Source of the DNA: Achromobacter sp. RTa
GTDB taxonomy: Bacteria; Pseudomonadota; Gammaproteobacteria; Burkholderiales; Burkholderiaceae_B
DNA length: 64,000 nucleotides
Direction: 5' to 3'
NCBI RefSeq assembly: GCF_000757485.1
Contig: NZ_JPYO01000001.1
Span: forward strand, 152,645-216,644
Below the pieces are notes generated by a model, which was not told the origin of the DNA, did not search any database, and worked only from the letters and a program-made list of their open reading frames with translations. Below, piece by piece: positions 37,964 to 47,238 of the stretch (positions within the stretch are counted from its first letter, which is position 1; each line of letters begins with the position of its first letter). Position numbers and translations under genes: made by a program.

Positions 37964-39661
37964 TTACATCCGCTCGGGCGCGGACACGCCCAACAACTCC
38001 AGGCCGTTGGCCAGCACCTGGCGCGTGGTCGAGGCCAGGCGCAGGCGTGCCAGCTTCAGCGCCGTGTCGTCGACCAGCACGCGCTCGGCGTTGTACCAGG
38101 CGTGGAAATCCGAGGCGCAATCACGCAGCCAGAAGGCGATGTGGTGCGGGGACAGTTCCTGCGCGGCCAGGGCGATCACGTTCGGGAATTCGGCCAGGCG
38201 TTGCATCAGGGCGAATTCGGTGGGTGCGGTGAGCAGCGCGGCGTCGGCCTGCGCCACGTCGGCGGCCGGCATGGCTGCATTGGCCACCACCGAGCAGATG
38301 CGGGCGTGCGCGTACTGGATGTAGTAGACGGGATTCTCGTCGCTCTTGGACAGCGCCAGGTCCACGTCGAACACGAATTCAGTGTCGGCGCGGCGCTGGA
38401 TCAGGAAGTAGCGCACGGCGTCGCGGCCCACCCAGTCGATCAGGTCGCGCATGGTCACGTAGCTGCCGGCGCGCTTGGAGATCTTGACCTCTTCGCCGCC
38501 GCGCATCACCTTGACCATCTTGTGCAGCACATAGGACGGGTAGTCCTTGGGGATGCCTTCTTCCAGCGCCTGCAGCCCGGCGCGCACGCGCGCCACGGTG
38601 CCGTGGTGGTCGCTGCCCTGGATGTTCACGGCGCGATGGAAGCCGCGCTCCCACTTGGCCTTGTGATAGGCCACGTCGGGCACGAAATAGGTGTAGCCGC
38701 CTTCGCTTTTCCGCATGACGCGGTCCTTGTCGTCGCCCGTGCCGAGTTCGGTGGTGCGCAGCCACAGCGCGCCGCCTTCCTCGTAGGTATGGCCGCCGGC
38801 GATCAGCGCCTTGACCGTGGCTTCGACCCGGCCGGAGGTATAGAGCGAGCTTTCCAGGTAGTAATTGTCGAAGGCCAGGCCGAAGGCTTGCAGGTCCAGA
38901 TCCTGTTCGCGGCGCAGGTAGGCCACGGCGAAGACGCGGATATCGTCCAGGTTGTCGACGTTGCCCGTGGCGGTGACGTCCACGCCGTCGGAATGGACGG
39001 TCGCGCCGGCCTGGAAGTCGCGCGCGATGTCGGCGATGTAGTCGCCCTTGTAGCCGTCGGCGGGCCAGTCGGGGGAATCGGTCGTCAGGCCGCGGGCGCG
39101 GGCCTGCACGCTGATGGCCAGGTTGTTGATCTGGTTGCCGGCGTCGTTGTAGTAGAACTCGCGGGTGACGTCCCAGCCGTTGGCGTCGTACAGGCGGCAG
39201 ATGGCGTCGCCCAGGGCGGCCTGGCGGGCATGGCCCACGTGCAGCGGGCCGGTGGGGTTGGCCGACACGAATTCGACCAGGATCTTCTCGCCGCTGCGCG
39301 GGGCGCGGCCGAAGTCGGCGCCCTGCTCGGCCACGGCCGCGATGACGGCCTGGCGGGCCGCGGCGGTGACGCGCAGATTGATGAAGCCGGGGCCGGCGAT
39401 CTCGGCGCTTTCGATCAGGTCGGCGGCGCCGGGCTGCGCCATCAGGGCGTCCACGATGGCCTGGGCGAGTTCGCGCGGATTGCGGCGGGCCGGTTTGGCC
39501 AGCTGCATGGCCACGTTGGTGGCGACATCGCCGTGGGCGGCGACCTTGGGGCGTTCCAGCAGCACGTTGGCTCGGGCCGTATCGGCCTGGCTGTCGGGCA
39601 GGCTTTGCGCGACGGCGGCCTGGATCAGGGAGATAAGCTGTTTCTGTTGCTCGAGGAGCAT
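37964..39661 (-). CDS. argS: Arginyl-tRNA synthetase
   Basis: Charges tRNA-Arg. The 565-aa class Ia synthetase has the HIGH motif as [17 protein letters not shown] (in [16 protein letters not shown]), preceded by the [11 protein letters not shown] segment, and a KMSKS-equivalent [17 protein letters not shown], degenerate as in most ArgRS. The N-terminal add-1 domain and the C-terminal DALR anticodon-binding domain ([28 protein letters not shown]) are complete. First gene of the operon. Confidence 0.97.
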   Translation of the reverse strand: MLLEQQKQLISLIQAAVAQSLPDSQADTARANVLLERPKVAAHGDVATNVAMQLAKPARRNPRELAQAIVDALMAQPGAADLIESAEIAGPGFINLRVTAAARQAVIAAVAEQGADFGRAPRSGEKILVEFVSANPTGPLHVGHARQAALGDAICRLYDANGWDVTREFYYNDAGNQINNLAISVQARARGLTTDSPDWPADGYKGDYIADIARDFQAGATVHSDGVDVTATGNVDNLDDIRVFAVAYLRREQDLDLQAFGLAFDNYYLESSLYTSGRVEATVKALIAGGHTYEEGGALWLRTTELGTGDDKDRVMRKSEGGYTYFVPDVAYHKAKWERGFHRAVNIQGSDHHGTVARVRAGLQALEEGIPKDYPSYVLHKMVKVMRGGEEVKISKRAGSYVTMRDLIDWVGRDAVRYFLIQRRADTEFVFDVDLALSKSDENPVYYIQYAHARICSVVANAAMPAADVAQADAALLTAPTEFALMQRLAEFPNVIALAAQELSPHHIAFWLRDCASDFHAWYNAERVLVDDTALKLARLRLASTTRQVLANGLELLGVSAPERM

Positions 39662-39985
39662 GGGCGTCTGGAGAAGTTCTGAGTTAGTGGCGGACGCGCC
39701 CGCGTGCCTGGCGGGCGGGGCAGGCAGGACGAGGCGCCGCCTGCTGTACGGACAGGGACCGCGCGCGTGCCCGATTCCTGGGCGGCGCAGGTTTTCCCGT
39801 CACGGGAATCTCCTGAATCATAGCTTGATTTGGCTTCCGGACAGGGCCTGGCCCGGCACGAGGTGCCTCCGGCCGGGCCTGTTCCAGGGACGAAAGGCAG
39901 GCCCTGGCGGACATCCGTCCCGCGGCCAGTTGGCATCCCCCGGGCGTTGCGGTAGTGTATGTAAGTAATCATTGTGGAGACGAAT
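39662..39985. other. Intergenic region between argS and the DUF1840 gene
   Basis: 324 nt carrying both divergent promoters. The only structure seen is an imperfect hairpin at 39841-39882, whose arms start ACAGGGCCTGGCC and end GGCCGGGCCTGT. No RNA gene was recognised. Confidence 0.5.
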
Positions 39986-40333
39986 ATGTTGATCACCTTT
40001 CACTCCAAGGTCGTGGCCGAGGTCCTGATGCTGACCGACCATGCGGGCGCGCTGTTGCAGGCGGCCGGCAAGTCCTTCGGCGACAAGATCCCGGAGCGCG
40101 GCGTCTTCACCGTGGAGCAGCTGCAACCCGCCATCACCGGCATCGAGCGCGCGATCGACGAATACCAGCGTGCCCACGAGGGCAGCGAGGAAGACGACGT
40201 CGACAAGGCGCCCGTGCCCCCGATGGCCCGCATGGTGGGCATGAAGGAGCGCGCCTTCCCCCTGCTGGACATGATGCGCCAGTCCCTGGCGGCCAACGCG
40301 GAAGTCACCTGGGAAGTGTCGCGCGGCTGGTAG
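39986..40333 (+). CDS. DUF1840-family protein, 115 aa
   Basis: Small acidic cytoplasmic protein starting MLITFHSKVVAEVLMLTDHA. The pattern of an N-terminal strand-helix, then PERGVFTVEQLQPAITGIERAI, an acidic stretch (EGSEEDDVDK), and MKERAFPLLDMMRQSLAANAEVTWEV matches DUF1840, found widely in betaproteobacteria and of unknown role. ATG 39986 follows GTGGAGA. Confidence 0.85.
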   Translation: MLITFHSKVVAEVLMLTDHAGALLQAAGKSFGDKIPERGVFTVEQLQPAITGIERAIDEYQRAHEGSEEDDVDKAPVPPMARMVGMKERAFPLLDMMRQSLAANAEVTWEVSRGW

Positions 40334-40418
40334 GCGGCCGGGCAATGTCGCCGGACCGACAATCTGGCCGGCCCTTTTTGCCTACGCTTCTCGCCTGGCA
40401 CTCTTAGAAGGAATCCCG

Positions 40419-40736
40419 ATGCGCAGCGATATCACGATTGTTTTCGACCCCCGCCGTACGCTGGACCTTTCCGCCGACGTGGAGCCCTCCCCGCAGCGCC
40501 AGGCCGAGGCGCGCGACTGGTTCGACGGCGCCTGGGAAACGCTGGGCTGCGAACCGCTGCGCCCCAGCGGCAAGGTCCTGCTGCTGGATAAGGTGCTGGG
40601 GGTGGCGGACGCGCTGGGCTACGACACCCTGTCCACCGATGAAAAAGAAGCCCGCGAATTCGCGGACAACCTGGCGCTGGCCCTTGAGCGCCCGCGCATC
40701 ACGGTGGATCTGCCCGGCCTGACGGTCGGTTACTGA
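40419..40736 (+). CDS. Hypothetical protein, 105 aa
   Basis: Acidic soluble protein with AGAAGG before its ATG and a terminator straight after it, both of which support a real gene. It starts MRSDITIVFDPRRTLDLSAD, has an amphipathic helix ARDWFDGAWETLG, and ends RPRITVDLPGLTVGY. No family recognised. It is 85 nt after the DUF1840 gene and probably co-transcribed. Confidence 0.65.
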   Translation: MRSDITIVFDPRRTLDLSADVEPSPQRQAEARDWFDGAWETLGCEPLRPSGKVLLLDKVLGVADALGYDTLSTDEKEAREFADNLALALERPRITVDLPGLTVGY

Positions 40737-40741
40737 CCTCC

Positions 40742-40770
40742 CCCGCCCGCAGCATCCGGGCGGGCTTTCC
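40742..40770 (+). terminator. Rho-independent terminator
   Basis: Stem CCCGCCCG (40742-40749) with CGGGCGGG (40757-40764), 7-nt loop, followed by CTTTCCTCT. It ends the transcript of the two small plus-strand genes. Confidence 0.7.
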
Positions 40771-40925
40771 TCTAGCATTCCCCGACCGTTCCGCCCGGCG
40801 TGTCCGCGGCGGCTCAGGCGTTTGTGCGCCTGTTTCTTCCGGATCGCGGGTTTTTCCCTAGTCTTTTCCCTTTGCCCGCCGTGCCGCGCTGACGCCGGCC
40901 AGGCTATAGTTCAGCTGGTATTCAA

Positions 40926-40937
40926 GTGGGATCCCAC
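40926..40937. promoter_or_regulatory. Candidate operator before the GntR gene
   Basis: GTGGGATCCCAC is a perfect 12-bp palindrome 18 nt before the GntR start codon, placed where the repressor could block its own promoter. No second copy was found before the other genes of the cluster. Confidence 0.45.
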
Positions 40938-40955
40938 CGGGACCGCAATAGGAAA

Positions 40956-41639
40956 ATGAACCAGGAATCATTCGAAGATCTTGCCGGCGACGGCCCGGCG
41001 CTGAGCGTATCCGAACGCACCTACCAGGCCTTGCTGGACCGTATCGCGTCCCGCCGCACCGGCCCTGGCGAGGTGATGGAAGAGCGCCGCCTGTCCGAAG
41101 AATTGAATGTTTCGCGCACGCCGATGCGCGCGGCGCTGAACCGCTTGTTGGGCGAGGGCATCCTCAAGCGCCTGTCCAATGGCGCCGTGGTGGTGCAGGA
41201 GTTCGGCGCCACCGAATTGCTCGAACTGCTGCAGATCCGCCGCCTGCTGGAAGGCGAGGCGGCGGCCATGGCCGCCGGCCGGATCCCGGGCGCCAAGCTG
41301 GCCTCGGTCAAGGCGCGCCTGGAAGACGTGATGCGCCATAGCGCCGCGGGCGGCGAATCCACCTGGACCGCCGACAACGAGGTCCACGACCTGATCTCCG
41401 CCCATTGCGGCAATAAATCGATGGCCGCGATGATCGCCGACGCCCGCCGTCGCGCGCGCCTGTGCAACGTGGAACGGCTGGCGGAACGCTCCGTGCAGGC
41501 GCGCGGCGAGCACTTGGCCATCGTCGAGGCCTTGCAGGCGGGCGATGGCGAAGGGGCGCGCCAGGCCATGGCGGCGCACCTGGACAATGTGCGCCGCGCC
41601 TTCGCCAAGACCTTGGGATACCTGCCCCATGAAGGCTGA
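40956..41639 (+). CDS. GntR-family (FCD) transcriptional regulator
   Basis: A 227-aa regulator. The N-terminal winged HTH is about residues 15-80 (LSVSERTYQALLDRIASRRTG...RRLSEELNVSRTPMRAALNRLLGEGIL). The C-terminal all-helical FCD domain has ELLELLQIRRLLEGEAAAMAAG, the metal-ligand Asp/His pattern NEVHDLISAHCGN, and a final RGEHLAIVEALQAGDGEGARQAMAAHL. It leads the AllA-PuuE-Bug genes on the same strand and probably represses them in the absence of a ureide or carboxylate ligand. Confidence 0.92.
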   Translation: MNQESFEDLAGDGPALSVSERTYQALLDRIASRRTGPGEVMEERRLSEELNVSRTPMRAALNRLLGEGILKRLSNGAVVVQEFGATELLELLQIRRLLEGEAAAMAAGRIPGAKLASVKARLEDVMRHSAAGGESTWTADNEVHDLISAHCGNKSMAAMIADARRRARLCNVERLAERSVQARGEHLAIVEALQAGDGEGARQAMAAHLDNVRRAFAKTLGYLPHEG

Positions 41640-41643
41640 TCCG

Positions 41644-42132
41644 ATGCGCCGCGTCGTGGCCGAACCCCTGACCTCCGAGGGCTTCGCCGAATTCGGCGAA
41701 GTGGTCGAGCATGGCGGCAGCGCGCGGCGCCGCCATCTGAGCCTGCCCTTCGCCCATGCGGCGCCCGCATGCCGGCCTGCCATGTGGGTCAGCCGGATCG
41801 ACGCGGCGCTTGCCTGGCCCAGCCCGGTCGCGCTGCTGGAACGCCATCCCTATTCGTCGCAAACCTTCATCCCGCTGGACAACGCGCCGTACCTGGTCGT
41901 GGTCGCGCCCGACGGCGAGGGCGGCGCGCCCGACCTGTCCCGCCTGCGCGCCTTCATCGCCTCCGGCAGCCAGGGCGTGTGCTACCGGGCCGGCGTCTGG
42001 CATCAGGGCCTGTCCGTGCTGCGCGCCCCGGCCCAGTTCGCCGTCGCGATGACGCTGGCGGACGAAGGCGACGATGAATTCCTGGAAGTGGCCGCGTCAG
42101 TCGACATCGTGCCGCCCGGTTTTTCCCGTTGA
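41644..42132 (+). CDS. allA: Ureidoglycolate lyase
   Basis: Splits ureidoglycolate into glyoxylate and urea, the last step of one allantoin route. The 162-aa cupin-like protein has AEPLTSEGFAEFGEVVEHGG at the start, LERHPYSSQTFIPLDNAPYLVVVAPDG in the middle, and the GVCYRAGVWHQGLSVLRAPAQFAV signature of AllA. ATG 41644 with GAAGG upstream is preferred; an ATG at 41629 would overlap the GntR gene. Tightly linked to puuE. Confidence 0.92.
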   Translation: MRRVVAEPLTSEGFAEFGEVVEHGGSARRRHLSLPFAHAAPACRPAMWVSRIDAALAWPSPVALLERHPYSSQTFIPLDNAPYLVVVAPDGEGGAPDLSRLRAFIASGSQGVCYRAGVWHQGLSVLRAPAQFAVAMTLADEGDDEFLEVAASVDIVPPGFSR

Positions 42133-42146
42133 ACGAGGAAATCTCC

Positions 42147-43058
42147 ATGCAACCCGATTATCCCCACCTGCGGCGCGACTTCGTCGGCTACGGCGCGGAC
42201 CTGCCTCACGCGCAGTGGCCGGACGGCGCCCGGATCGCGCTGAACCTGTGCGTGAACTATGAAGAAGGCGGCGAACTGTCCGTGCCCGATGGCGACGAGG
42301 TCTCGGAGTCCGCGCTGACGGAAGGCGGGGGCGGCGGTTTCGCCGGCCGCGACCTGGCGGCGGAATCCATGTTCGAGTACGGCAGCCGCGTGGGCTTCTG
42401 GCGCGTTGCGCGCCTGCTGCGCGAGCGCGGCATGGCCGCCACCATCTTCGGCTGCGGCCTTGCGCTGGAGCGCAATCCGCAGGTGTGCGCCGCCATCCGC
42501 GAGGCAGGCTGGGACGTATGCGCCCACGGTTGGCGCTGGGAGCGCCACCAGAACCTGAGCGAGGAAGAGGAACGCGAGCGCATCCGCCGCACCGTTGCGT
42601 CCATCGAGGCGTCGGTGGGCGCCCGCCCGCAGGGCTGGTACTGCCGTTATGGCCCCGGCATCCACACCCGTAAGCTGGTGGCCGAGGAAGGCGGCTTCCT
42701 CTACGACTCCGACGCCTATAACGACGAGCTGCCGTACTACGTGGAAGTGGACGGCCGGCCCCACCTGATCCTGCCCTACGGGCTGGCCAACAACGACGCC
42801 AAGTTCATCCGCGGCGGCATGGCCACCGGCCAGGACCTGTTCGACTACCTGAAGGACGCGTTCGACATGCTGTACCGCGAGGGCGCCGAGCGTCCCCGGA
42901 TGATGTCGGTGGGCCTGCATCTGCGGCTGGTCGGCCATCCTGGCCGCGCCGCCGGCCTGGAGCGCTTTCTCGATTACGTATCGCGCCAGCCGGGCGTGTG
43001 GATCTGCCGCCGCGCGGACATTGCGCGCCACTGGCTCGCTACCCATCCGCCCCGCTGA
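42147..43058 (+). CDS. puuE: PuuE-type polysaccharide-deacetylase-fold allantoinase
   Basis: A 303-aa member of the NodB-fold group that includes cofactor-independent allantoinase PuuE. Motifs: RRDFVGYGADLPHAQWPDGARIALNLCVNYEEGGE, FEYGSRVGFWRVARLLRERG, CAHGWRWERHQNLSEEEER, GWYCRYGPGIHTRKLV, FLYDSDAYNDELPYY and SVGLHLRLVGHPGRA. GAGGAAA precedes ATG 42147. With AllA it would convert allantoin to allantoate and use the downstream product, though allantoicase/allantoate amidohydrolase are not in the window. Another ureide or cyclic amide is possible. Confidence 0.88.
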   Translation: MQPDYPHLRRDFVGYGADLPHAQWPDGARIALNLCVNYEEGGELSVPDGDEVSESALTEGGGGGFAGRDLAAESMFEYGSRVGFWRVARLLRERGMAATIFGCGLALERNPQVCAAIREAGWDVCAHGWRWERHQNLSEEEERERIRRTVASIEASVGARPQGWYCRYGPGIHTRKLVAEEGGFLYDSDAYNDELPYYVEVDGRPHLILPYGLANNDAKFIRGGMATGQDLFDYLKDAFDMLYREGAERPRMMSVGLHLRLVGHPGRAAGLERFLDYVSRQPGVWICRRADIARHWLATHPPR

Positions 43059-43097
43059 GGGCTCGCGCAGAAGAACCATCACAACAAGGAGACAAGC

Positions 43098-44087
43098 ATG
43101 ACCATTTGGATAAACAGGAAGCTCGGCGTGCTGGCGGGCGCTCTTGCGTTCGCCGTCGCGGCGCCGGCGGCGGCGCTTGCGCAGCAGTCCTATCCGGACA
43201 AGCCGATCCGGCTCGTCACGCCGTTCCCGCCGGGCGGCGCGGCCGACACGCTGGCGCGCGCGCTGGCCAAGAGCCTGAACGAGGCTTATGGCTCCACCGT
43301 GGTGGTCGAGAACCGCGCTGGCGCGGGCGGCACCATCGGCACCGCCTCCGTGGCCAAGGCCGCGCCCGACGGCTACACCCTGCTGCTGGGCAACGTATCC
43401 ACGCTGGCGACCGCGCCCAGCCTCTACACCAAGCTCAGCTACGACCCGCTCAAGGACTTCACGCCGCTCACGCTGGTGGGCCGAAGCCCGCTGGTGTTCG
43501 CCGTGAATCCCGGCGTGAAGGCCAACAACCTGCGTGAACTGATCGATGCCGCCGCCGCTCAGCCCGGCTCGCTGGACTACGGTTCGTCCGGCGCGGGCAG
43601 CATCACGCACCTGACCGGCGAGCTGCTCAATGTGAACTTGAAGGGCGCCATGGTCCATGTGCCCTACAAGGGCAGCGCGCCCGTGGTCATGGCCATGGTG
43701 TCGGGCGAACTGGACATGGGTGTAACGCAGGTGGCCGAAATGCTGCAGCAATACCGCGCCAAGCAGGTGCGCGCGCTGGCCATTACCGGAAATCAGCGCC
43801 TGTCGGCCGTGCCTGACGTGCCCACGGCGGCCGAAAGCGGCATCAAGGGCCTGGACGCCACCACCTGGTACGCGGTCGTGGCGCCTCAGGGCGTGCCGCA
43901 AGCGGTCGTCGACAAGCTGCAGCCCATGCTCGTCAAGGCGCTGGAAAACCCCGGCATGAAGAAGCGCTTCGCCGAGGAAGGCCTGATCCTGGAATCCTCG
44001 ACGCCCGAGGCGCTGGCGGAATTGATGCGCAGCGACATCCCGAAGTGGGCCGAGGTCGTCAAGCGCGCCGGCGTGAAACTCGACTGA
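43098..44087 (+). CDS. Bug-type solute receptor, TTT family
   Basis: Periplasmic binding protein of 329 aa. Signal peptide MTIWINRKLGVLAGALAFAV then AAPAAALA, cleavage before QQSYPD. Bug motifs: YPDKPIRLVTPFPPGGAADTLARALAKSL, VVVENRAGAGGTIGTASVAKAAPDGY, GSITHLTGELLNVNLKGAMVHVPYKGSAPVVMAMVSG, VPDVPTAAESGIKG. AAGGAGA precedes the ATG. Last gene of the GntR-allA-puuE cluster, so a ureide or breakdown product is the likely solute. Confidence 0.93.
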   Translation: MTIWINRKLGVLAGALAFAVAAPAAALAQQSYPDKPIRLVTPFPPGGAADTLARALAKSLNEAYGSTVVVENRAGAGGTIGTASVAKAAPDGYTLLLGNVSTLATAPSLYTKLSYDPLKDFTPLTLVGRSPLVFAVNPGVKANNLRELIDAAAAQPGSLDYGSSGAGSITHLTGELLNVNLKGAMVHVPYKGSAPVVMAMVSGELDMGVTQVAEMLQQYRAKQVRALAITGNQRLSAVPDVPTAAESGIKGLDATTWYAVVAPQGVPQAVVDKLQPMLVKALENPGMKKRFAEEGLILESSTPEALAELMRSDIPKWAEVVKRAGVKLD

Positions 44088-44149
44088 AGCTCACGCACCC
44101 GCATCGCGGCAAGCCTCCCTTGGCGAGGCCGCACGGATCCGGCTCCGCC

Positions 44150-44200
44150 GGTCCGTAGCGGCGCCCCTTGAGGGGGGCGCGCAGCGCTCGGGGGTGGGCT
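44150..44200. repeat. GC-rich palindromic intergenic repeat, copy 1
   Basis: GCGCCCCTTGAGGGGGGCGC (44161-44180) is a hairpin followed by a CGCTCGGGGGTGGGC tail. A related block lies at 47239-47290. Both sit just outside the ends of genes in the Ugp-like region and resemble the G/C-rich 3' elements common in Burkholderiales. Confidence 0.5.
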
Positions 44201-44999
44201 ACCTGATTCCGGCTCGCATGAACGATTGCACGAACTGGCGCTGGAACAGCAGGAAGGCGATCAGCAGCGGCGCGGCCGACATCAGGGTGGCGGCTGTGAT
44301 GACCGACCAATCGATGCCCTGGTCGGTGGACGAGAACACTTGCAGCCCCACCGTCAACGGCCGCGACTCCACCGAGTTGGTGATGATCAGCGGCCACAGG
44401 AAGTTGTTCCAGTGGTGGCTGACCGACACCAGCCCGTAGGCCACGTAGATCGGCTTGGCCAGCGGCACGTACACCTTCCACAGGATCTGCAGCTGGTTGG
44501 CGCCTTCCATGCGGGCGGCCTCTTCCAGTTCGCGCGGCACCGTCTTGAAGGTTTGCCGCAAGAGAAAGATGCCGAACGCCGACGCGAAGTACGGCAGGCC
44601 GATGGCGAACACCGTGTCGCGGATGCCAAGCTGGCTCATCGAGCGGTAGTTCTCCACCAGCAGCACGTCGGGCATGATCATCAGCTGCAGCAGCACCAGC
44701 ATGAAGACGAAGTCGCGCCCGCGGAACTCCAGCCGCGCGAACGCGTAGCCGGCCAGGGTGGACAGGACCAGCTGCGCGGCCAGCACCATCGTGACGAGCA
44801 GGAAGGTGTTGAGGAAATAGCGCGGGAACGGCGCGGCGTGCCAGGCCCGCACGAAGTTGTCCAGCGTGAGCGGCGCGAGCAGGTCGAAGCGGGTCGCGTA
44901 GGCGGGCGGATGGAACGCCGCCCACATGGCGTACGCCAGGGGCAGGATCCAGAGCAGGCCGAGCGCCCAGGCGCCCAGGGTGTCGAGCTTGTCTTTCAT
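44199..44999 (-). CDS. ugpE: ABC transporter permease, UgpE type
   Basis: Inner-membrane permease of 266 aa with six TM helices. The EAA loop EEAARMEGANQLQILWKVYVPLAKP contacts the ATPase. LFVHPPAYATR-type opening WAAFHPPAYATRFDLLAPLTLDNF and the C-terminal RQFVQSFMRAGIR fit MalG/UgpE permeases. ATG 44999 overlaps the ugpA-like stop as ATGA. Last gene of the operon; start chosen by that coupling. Confidence 0.9.
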   Translation of the reverse strand: MKDKLDTLGAWALGLLWILPLAYAMWAAFHPPAYATRFDLLAPLTLDNFVRAWHAAPFPRYFLNTFLLVTMVLAAQLVLSTLAGYAFARLEFRGRDFVFMLVLLQLMIMPDVLLVENYRSMSQLGIRDTVFAIGLPYFASAFGIFLLRQTFKTVPRELEEAARMEGANQLQILWKVYVPLAKPIYVAYGLVSVSHHWNNFLWPLIITNSVESRPLTVGLQVFSSTDQGIDWSVITAATLMSAAPLLIAFLLFQRQFVQSFMRAGIR

Positions 45000-45871
45000 T
45001 GATAGTGCGTCCTGCGGTCCAGCCAGCGGAACTTGACCAGCGCGGTCAGCGCCAGCACCACCAGCAACACGACGGTCAGCGTGGCGGCATAAGCCGTGTC
45101 CCAGAAACTGAAACCCACCTGGTAGATGTAGTACAGCAGCAGCGTGCTGGCGTTGTCGGGCCCGCCGCGCGTCATGACGACCACGTGGTCGACCAGGCGG
45201 AAAGCGTTGATCAGGGCATTGATCAGCACGAACAGGGTCGTGGGCATCAGCAGCGGCCAGAGAATGCGCCGGAAGTACTGCCAGCGCGACGCGCCTTCCA
45301 GCATGGCGGCTTCGCGCAAGGACGGCGACACCGTCTGCAGAGCGGCCAGGTAGAAGATCATGAAGAATCCGGCTTCCTTCCATACCGTCACGAACATCAG
45401 CGCGGGCAACGCGGTTTCGCGGCTGCCGAGCCAATTGGGCCCGGGCGACCCGAACAGCTGCATCACCTGGGCGATCAGCCCGTACTGCGGGGTGTAGAAG
45501 AACAGCCAGATGTTGGCCACCGCCACCATCGGCAGCACCGTGGGCGTGAAGTACGCCATGCGAAGGAAACCGCGGCCGCGCAGGTTGCGGTTCACCCACA
45601 GCGCCATGATCAGCGCAATGCCGATGGATGTGGGTATCGTGCCCAGCGCGAACCACAGGTTATTCCACAGCGATTGCCAGAACACCGGGTCGTCGCGCAT
45701 GACCGCGTAATTCTCCAGCCCGACGAACCGGGCCGGACGCGCGCCCTTGGGCGTGGAGAAAAAGCTGTGCCATAGCGTCGCCAGCGCCGGGTAATGCGTG
45801 AACGCGGCGAGCAGCACGATGGCTGGCAGCAGCAGCAGCCAGCCATAAAGCGCGTTTAAAGAACGACTCAT
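44996..45871 (-). CDS. ugpA: ABC transporter permease, UgpA type
   Basis: Inner-membrane permease of 291 aa with six TM helices, starting MSRSLNALYGWLLLLPAIVL. The EAA loop is LREAAMLEGASRWQYFRRILWPLLMP, and LINALINAFRLVDHVVVMTRGGPDNAST is the conserved MalF/UgpA segment near TM5. It is 15 nt after the binding-protein gene and coupled to ugpE. The best family match by eye is the glycerol-3-phosphate/sugar CUT1 group. Confidence 0.9.
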   Translation of the reverse strand: MSRSLNALYGWLLLLPAIVLLAAFTHYPALATLWHSFFSTPKGARPARFVGLENYAVMRDDPVFWQSLWNNLWFALGTIPTSIGIALIMALWVNRNLRGRGFLRMAYFTPTVLPMVAVANIWLFFYTPQYGLIAQVMQLFGSPGPNWLGSRETALPALMFVTVWKEAGFFMIFYLAALQTVSPSLREAAMLEGASRWQYFRRILWPLLMPTTLFVLINALINAFRLVDHVVVMTRGGPDNASTLLLYYIYQVGFSFWDTAYAATLTVVLLVVLALTALVKFRWLDRRTHYQ

Positions 45872-45886
45872 CGTGCTAAGTGCCCA

Positions 45887-47182
45887 TTACTTGTAGGAAC
45901 GCAGTATGCGATCGGCCTCGCGTTGCGCGTCGGTCAAGGCCTGCTGCGGCGTCTTCGAGCCCGTCAACGCCGCCTGCAGGGCGTCGTTCAGGGTCTTGGT
46001 GACGCGTTGGTTCTCATGCGTGGAGAACTCCGCCACGCTGACTTCCAGCTGGTCACGCGCCACGGCGGCGGCCGGCACTTCCTGCGCATACTTCTTCATC
46101 TTCTCGGTCTGCCAGGCGGCCGGCGTAACCGCCACGTAGCCCGTGGCGATGCTCCAGTCCGCCGCGCGCTCGGGCGTGGTGACCCATTGCGCGAACTTCA
46201 GCGCGGCCGTCTGCTGTTCCGGCGTGCCGCTTTTGAAGATGTAGAAGTTGCCGCCGCCGGTGGGGCTGCCGCCGCGCTTCTTTTGCGGCATCATGGCGAC
46301 CCCGAAGGGGAAGTCGGCGTTCTTGCGGATGTTGGTCAGATTGCCCGTCGTGGTCCAGACGATGGCGGCCTTCTTCTCCAGGAAGTCCTTCGGCGTGGTG
46401 CCCCAGTCGATCGTGCCGGTCGGCATGATCTTGTGCTTGGCGGACAGGTCGCGCCAGAACTGCGCGGCCTCGACCACGGCGGGCTTGTCCAGGTAGACCT
46501 CGTTGCCGGCCTCGTTCATCAGGATGGCGTCGTTGGGCGTGGTGAGCGCCTGGAACAGCCAGTAGGCGAAAGCGCCGCCCGAGGGGATTTCGATGCCCCA
46601 CTGCGTGGTGTTGCCGGAGGCGTCCTGCTTGGTCAGCTTCTTGCCGTACTCGACCAGCTCGTCCCAGTTGGCGGGCGCGCGTTCGGGATCCAGCCCCGCG
46701 GCCTTGAACAGGTCCTTGTTGTAGTACATGACGATCGTCGAACGCTGGAACGGCACACCCCAGGTGTGGCCGCCCGTGCGGCTGTTCTGCATGAAAGCGT
46801 CATAGAAGCCGCCCAGCCACTTCTTGTCGGCGTCGCTCTTGGCCAGGCTGTCGATCGGAACGATGGCGTCCTCGTCGATCAGCGTGAACATGTCGGTGGA
46901 CAACAGCACGGCCAGCTGCGGCGGGGTGCCGCCCTTGAGCGCGGTCAGCGCCTTGGCGATCGAGTCCTGGTAGGAGCCGGCGTAGATCGGCTTGATCTTG
47001 ATGTCGGGATTTTCCTTCTGGAAATCCGCCACCATGTCGTCGACGATCTTGGTGATGGGGCCGCCCACCGCGACCGGATAATAGAACTCGACCTCGACGG
47101 GCTTGTTCTGCGCCTGCGCGGGCAGAGAAAGGCAAGCGGCGGCCAGGCTGGCGGCCAGGGTCTTCAGTACGATGCGTCGCAT
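45887..47182 (-). CDS. ugpB: ABC transporter solute-binding protein, UgpB type
   Basis: Periplasmic receptor of 431 aa. Signal peptide MRRIVLKTLAASLAAACLSL then PAQA, cleavage before QNKPVEV. UgpB-like features: EVEFYYPVAVGGPITKIVDDMVADF, IKIKPIYAGSYQDSIAKALTALKGG, WGVPFQRSTIVMYYNKDLFKAAGLDPE and MMPQKKRGGSPTGGGNFYIFKSG, with the aromatic/Ser pocket residues seen in glycerol-phosphate receptors. It follows ugpC after a 108-nt gap containing a palindromic repeat. Solute inferred: sn-glycerol-3-phosphate, a glycerophosphodiester or a similar phosphorylated polyol. Confidence 0.9.
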   Translation of the reverse strand: MRRIVLKTLAASLAAACLSLPAQAQNKPVEVEFYYPVAVGGPITKIVDDMVADFQKENPDIKIKPIYAGSYQDSIAKALTALKGGTPPQLAVLLSTDMFTLIDEDAIVPIDSLAKSDADKKWLGGFYDAFMQNSRTGGHTWGVPFQRSTIVMYYNKDLFKAAGLDPERAPANWDELVEYGKKLTKQDASGNTTQWGIEIPSGGAFAYWLFQALTTPNDAILMNEAGNEVYLDKPAVVEAAQFWRDLSAKHKIMPTGTIDWGTTPKDFLEKKAAIVWTTTGNLTNIRKNADFPFGVAMMPQKKRGGSPTGGGNFYIFKSGTPEQQTAALKFAQWVTTPERAADWSIATGYVAVTPAAWQTEKMKKYAQEVPAAAVARDQLEVSVAEFSTHENQRVTKTLNDALQAALTGSKTPQQALTDAQREADRILRSYK

Positions 47183-47238
47183 GTTGGTTTCCTTTTCTGT
47201 GTAATAGGCGTTTTTACCGCCGGGCCGCCCCAGGTAAA

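Noticed and set aside
37223..39682. 819-codon plus-strand open frame
   Set aside because: Antisense to the SPOR gene and argS.
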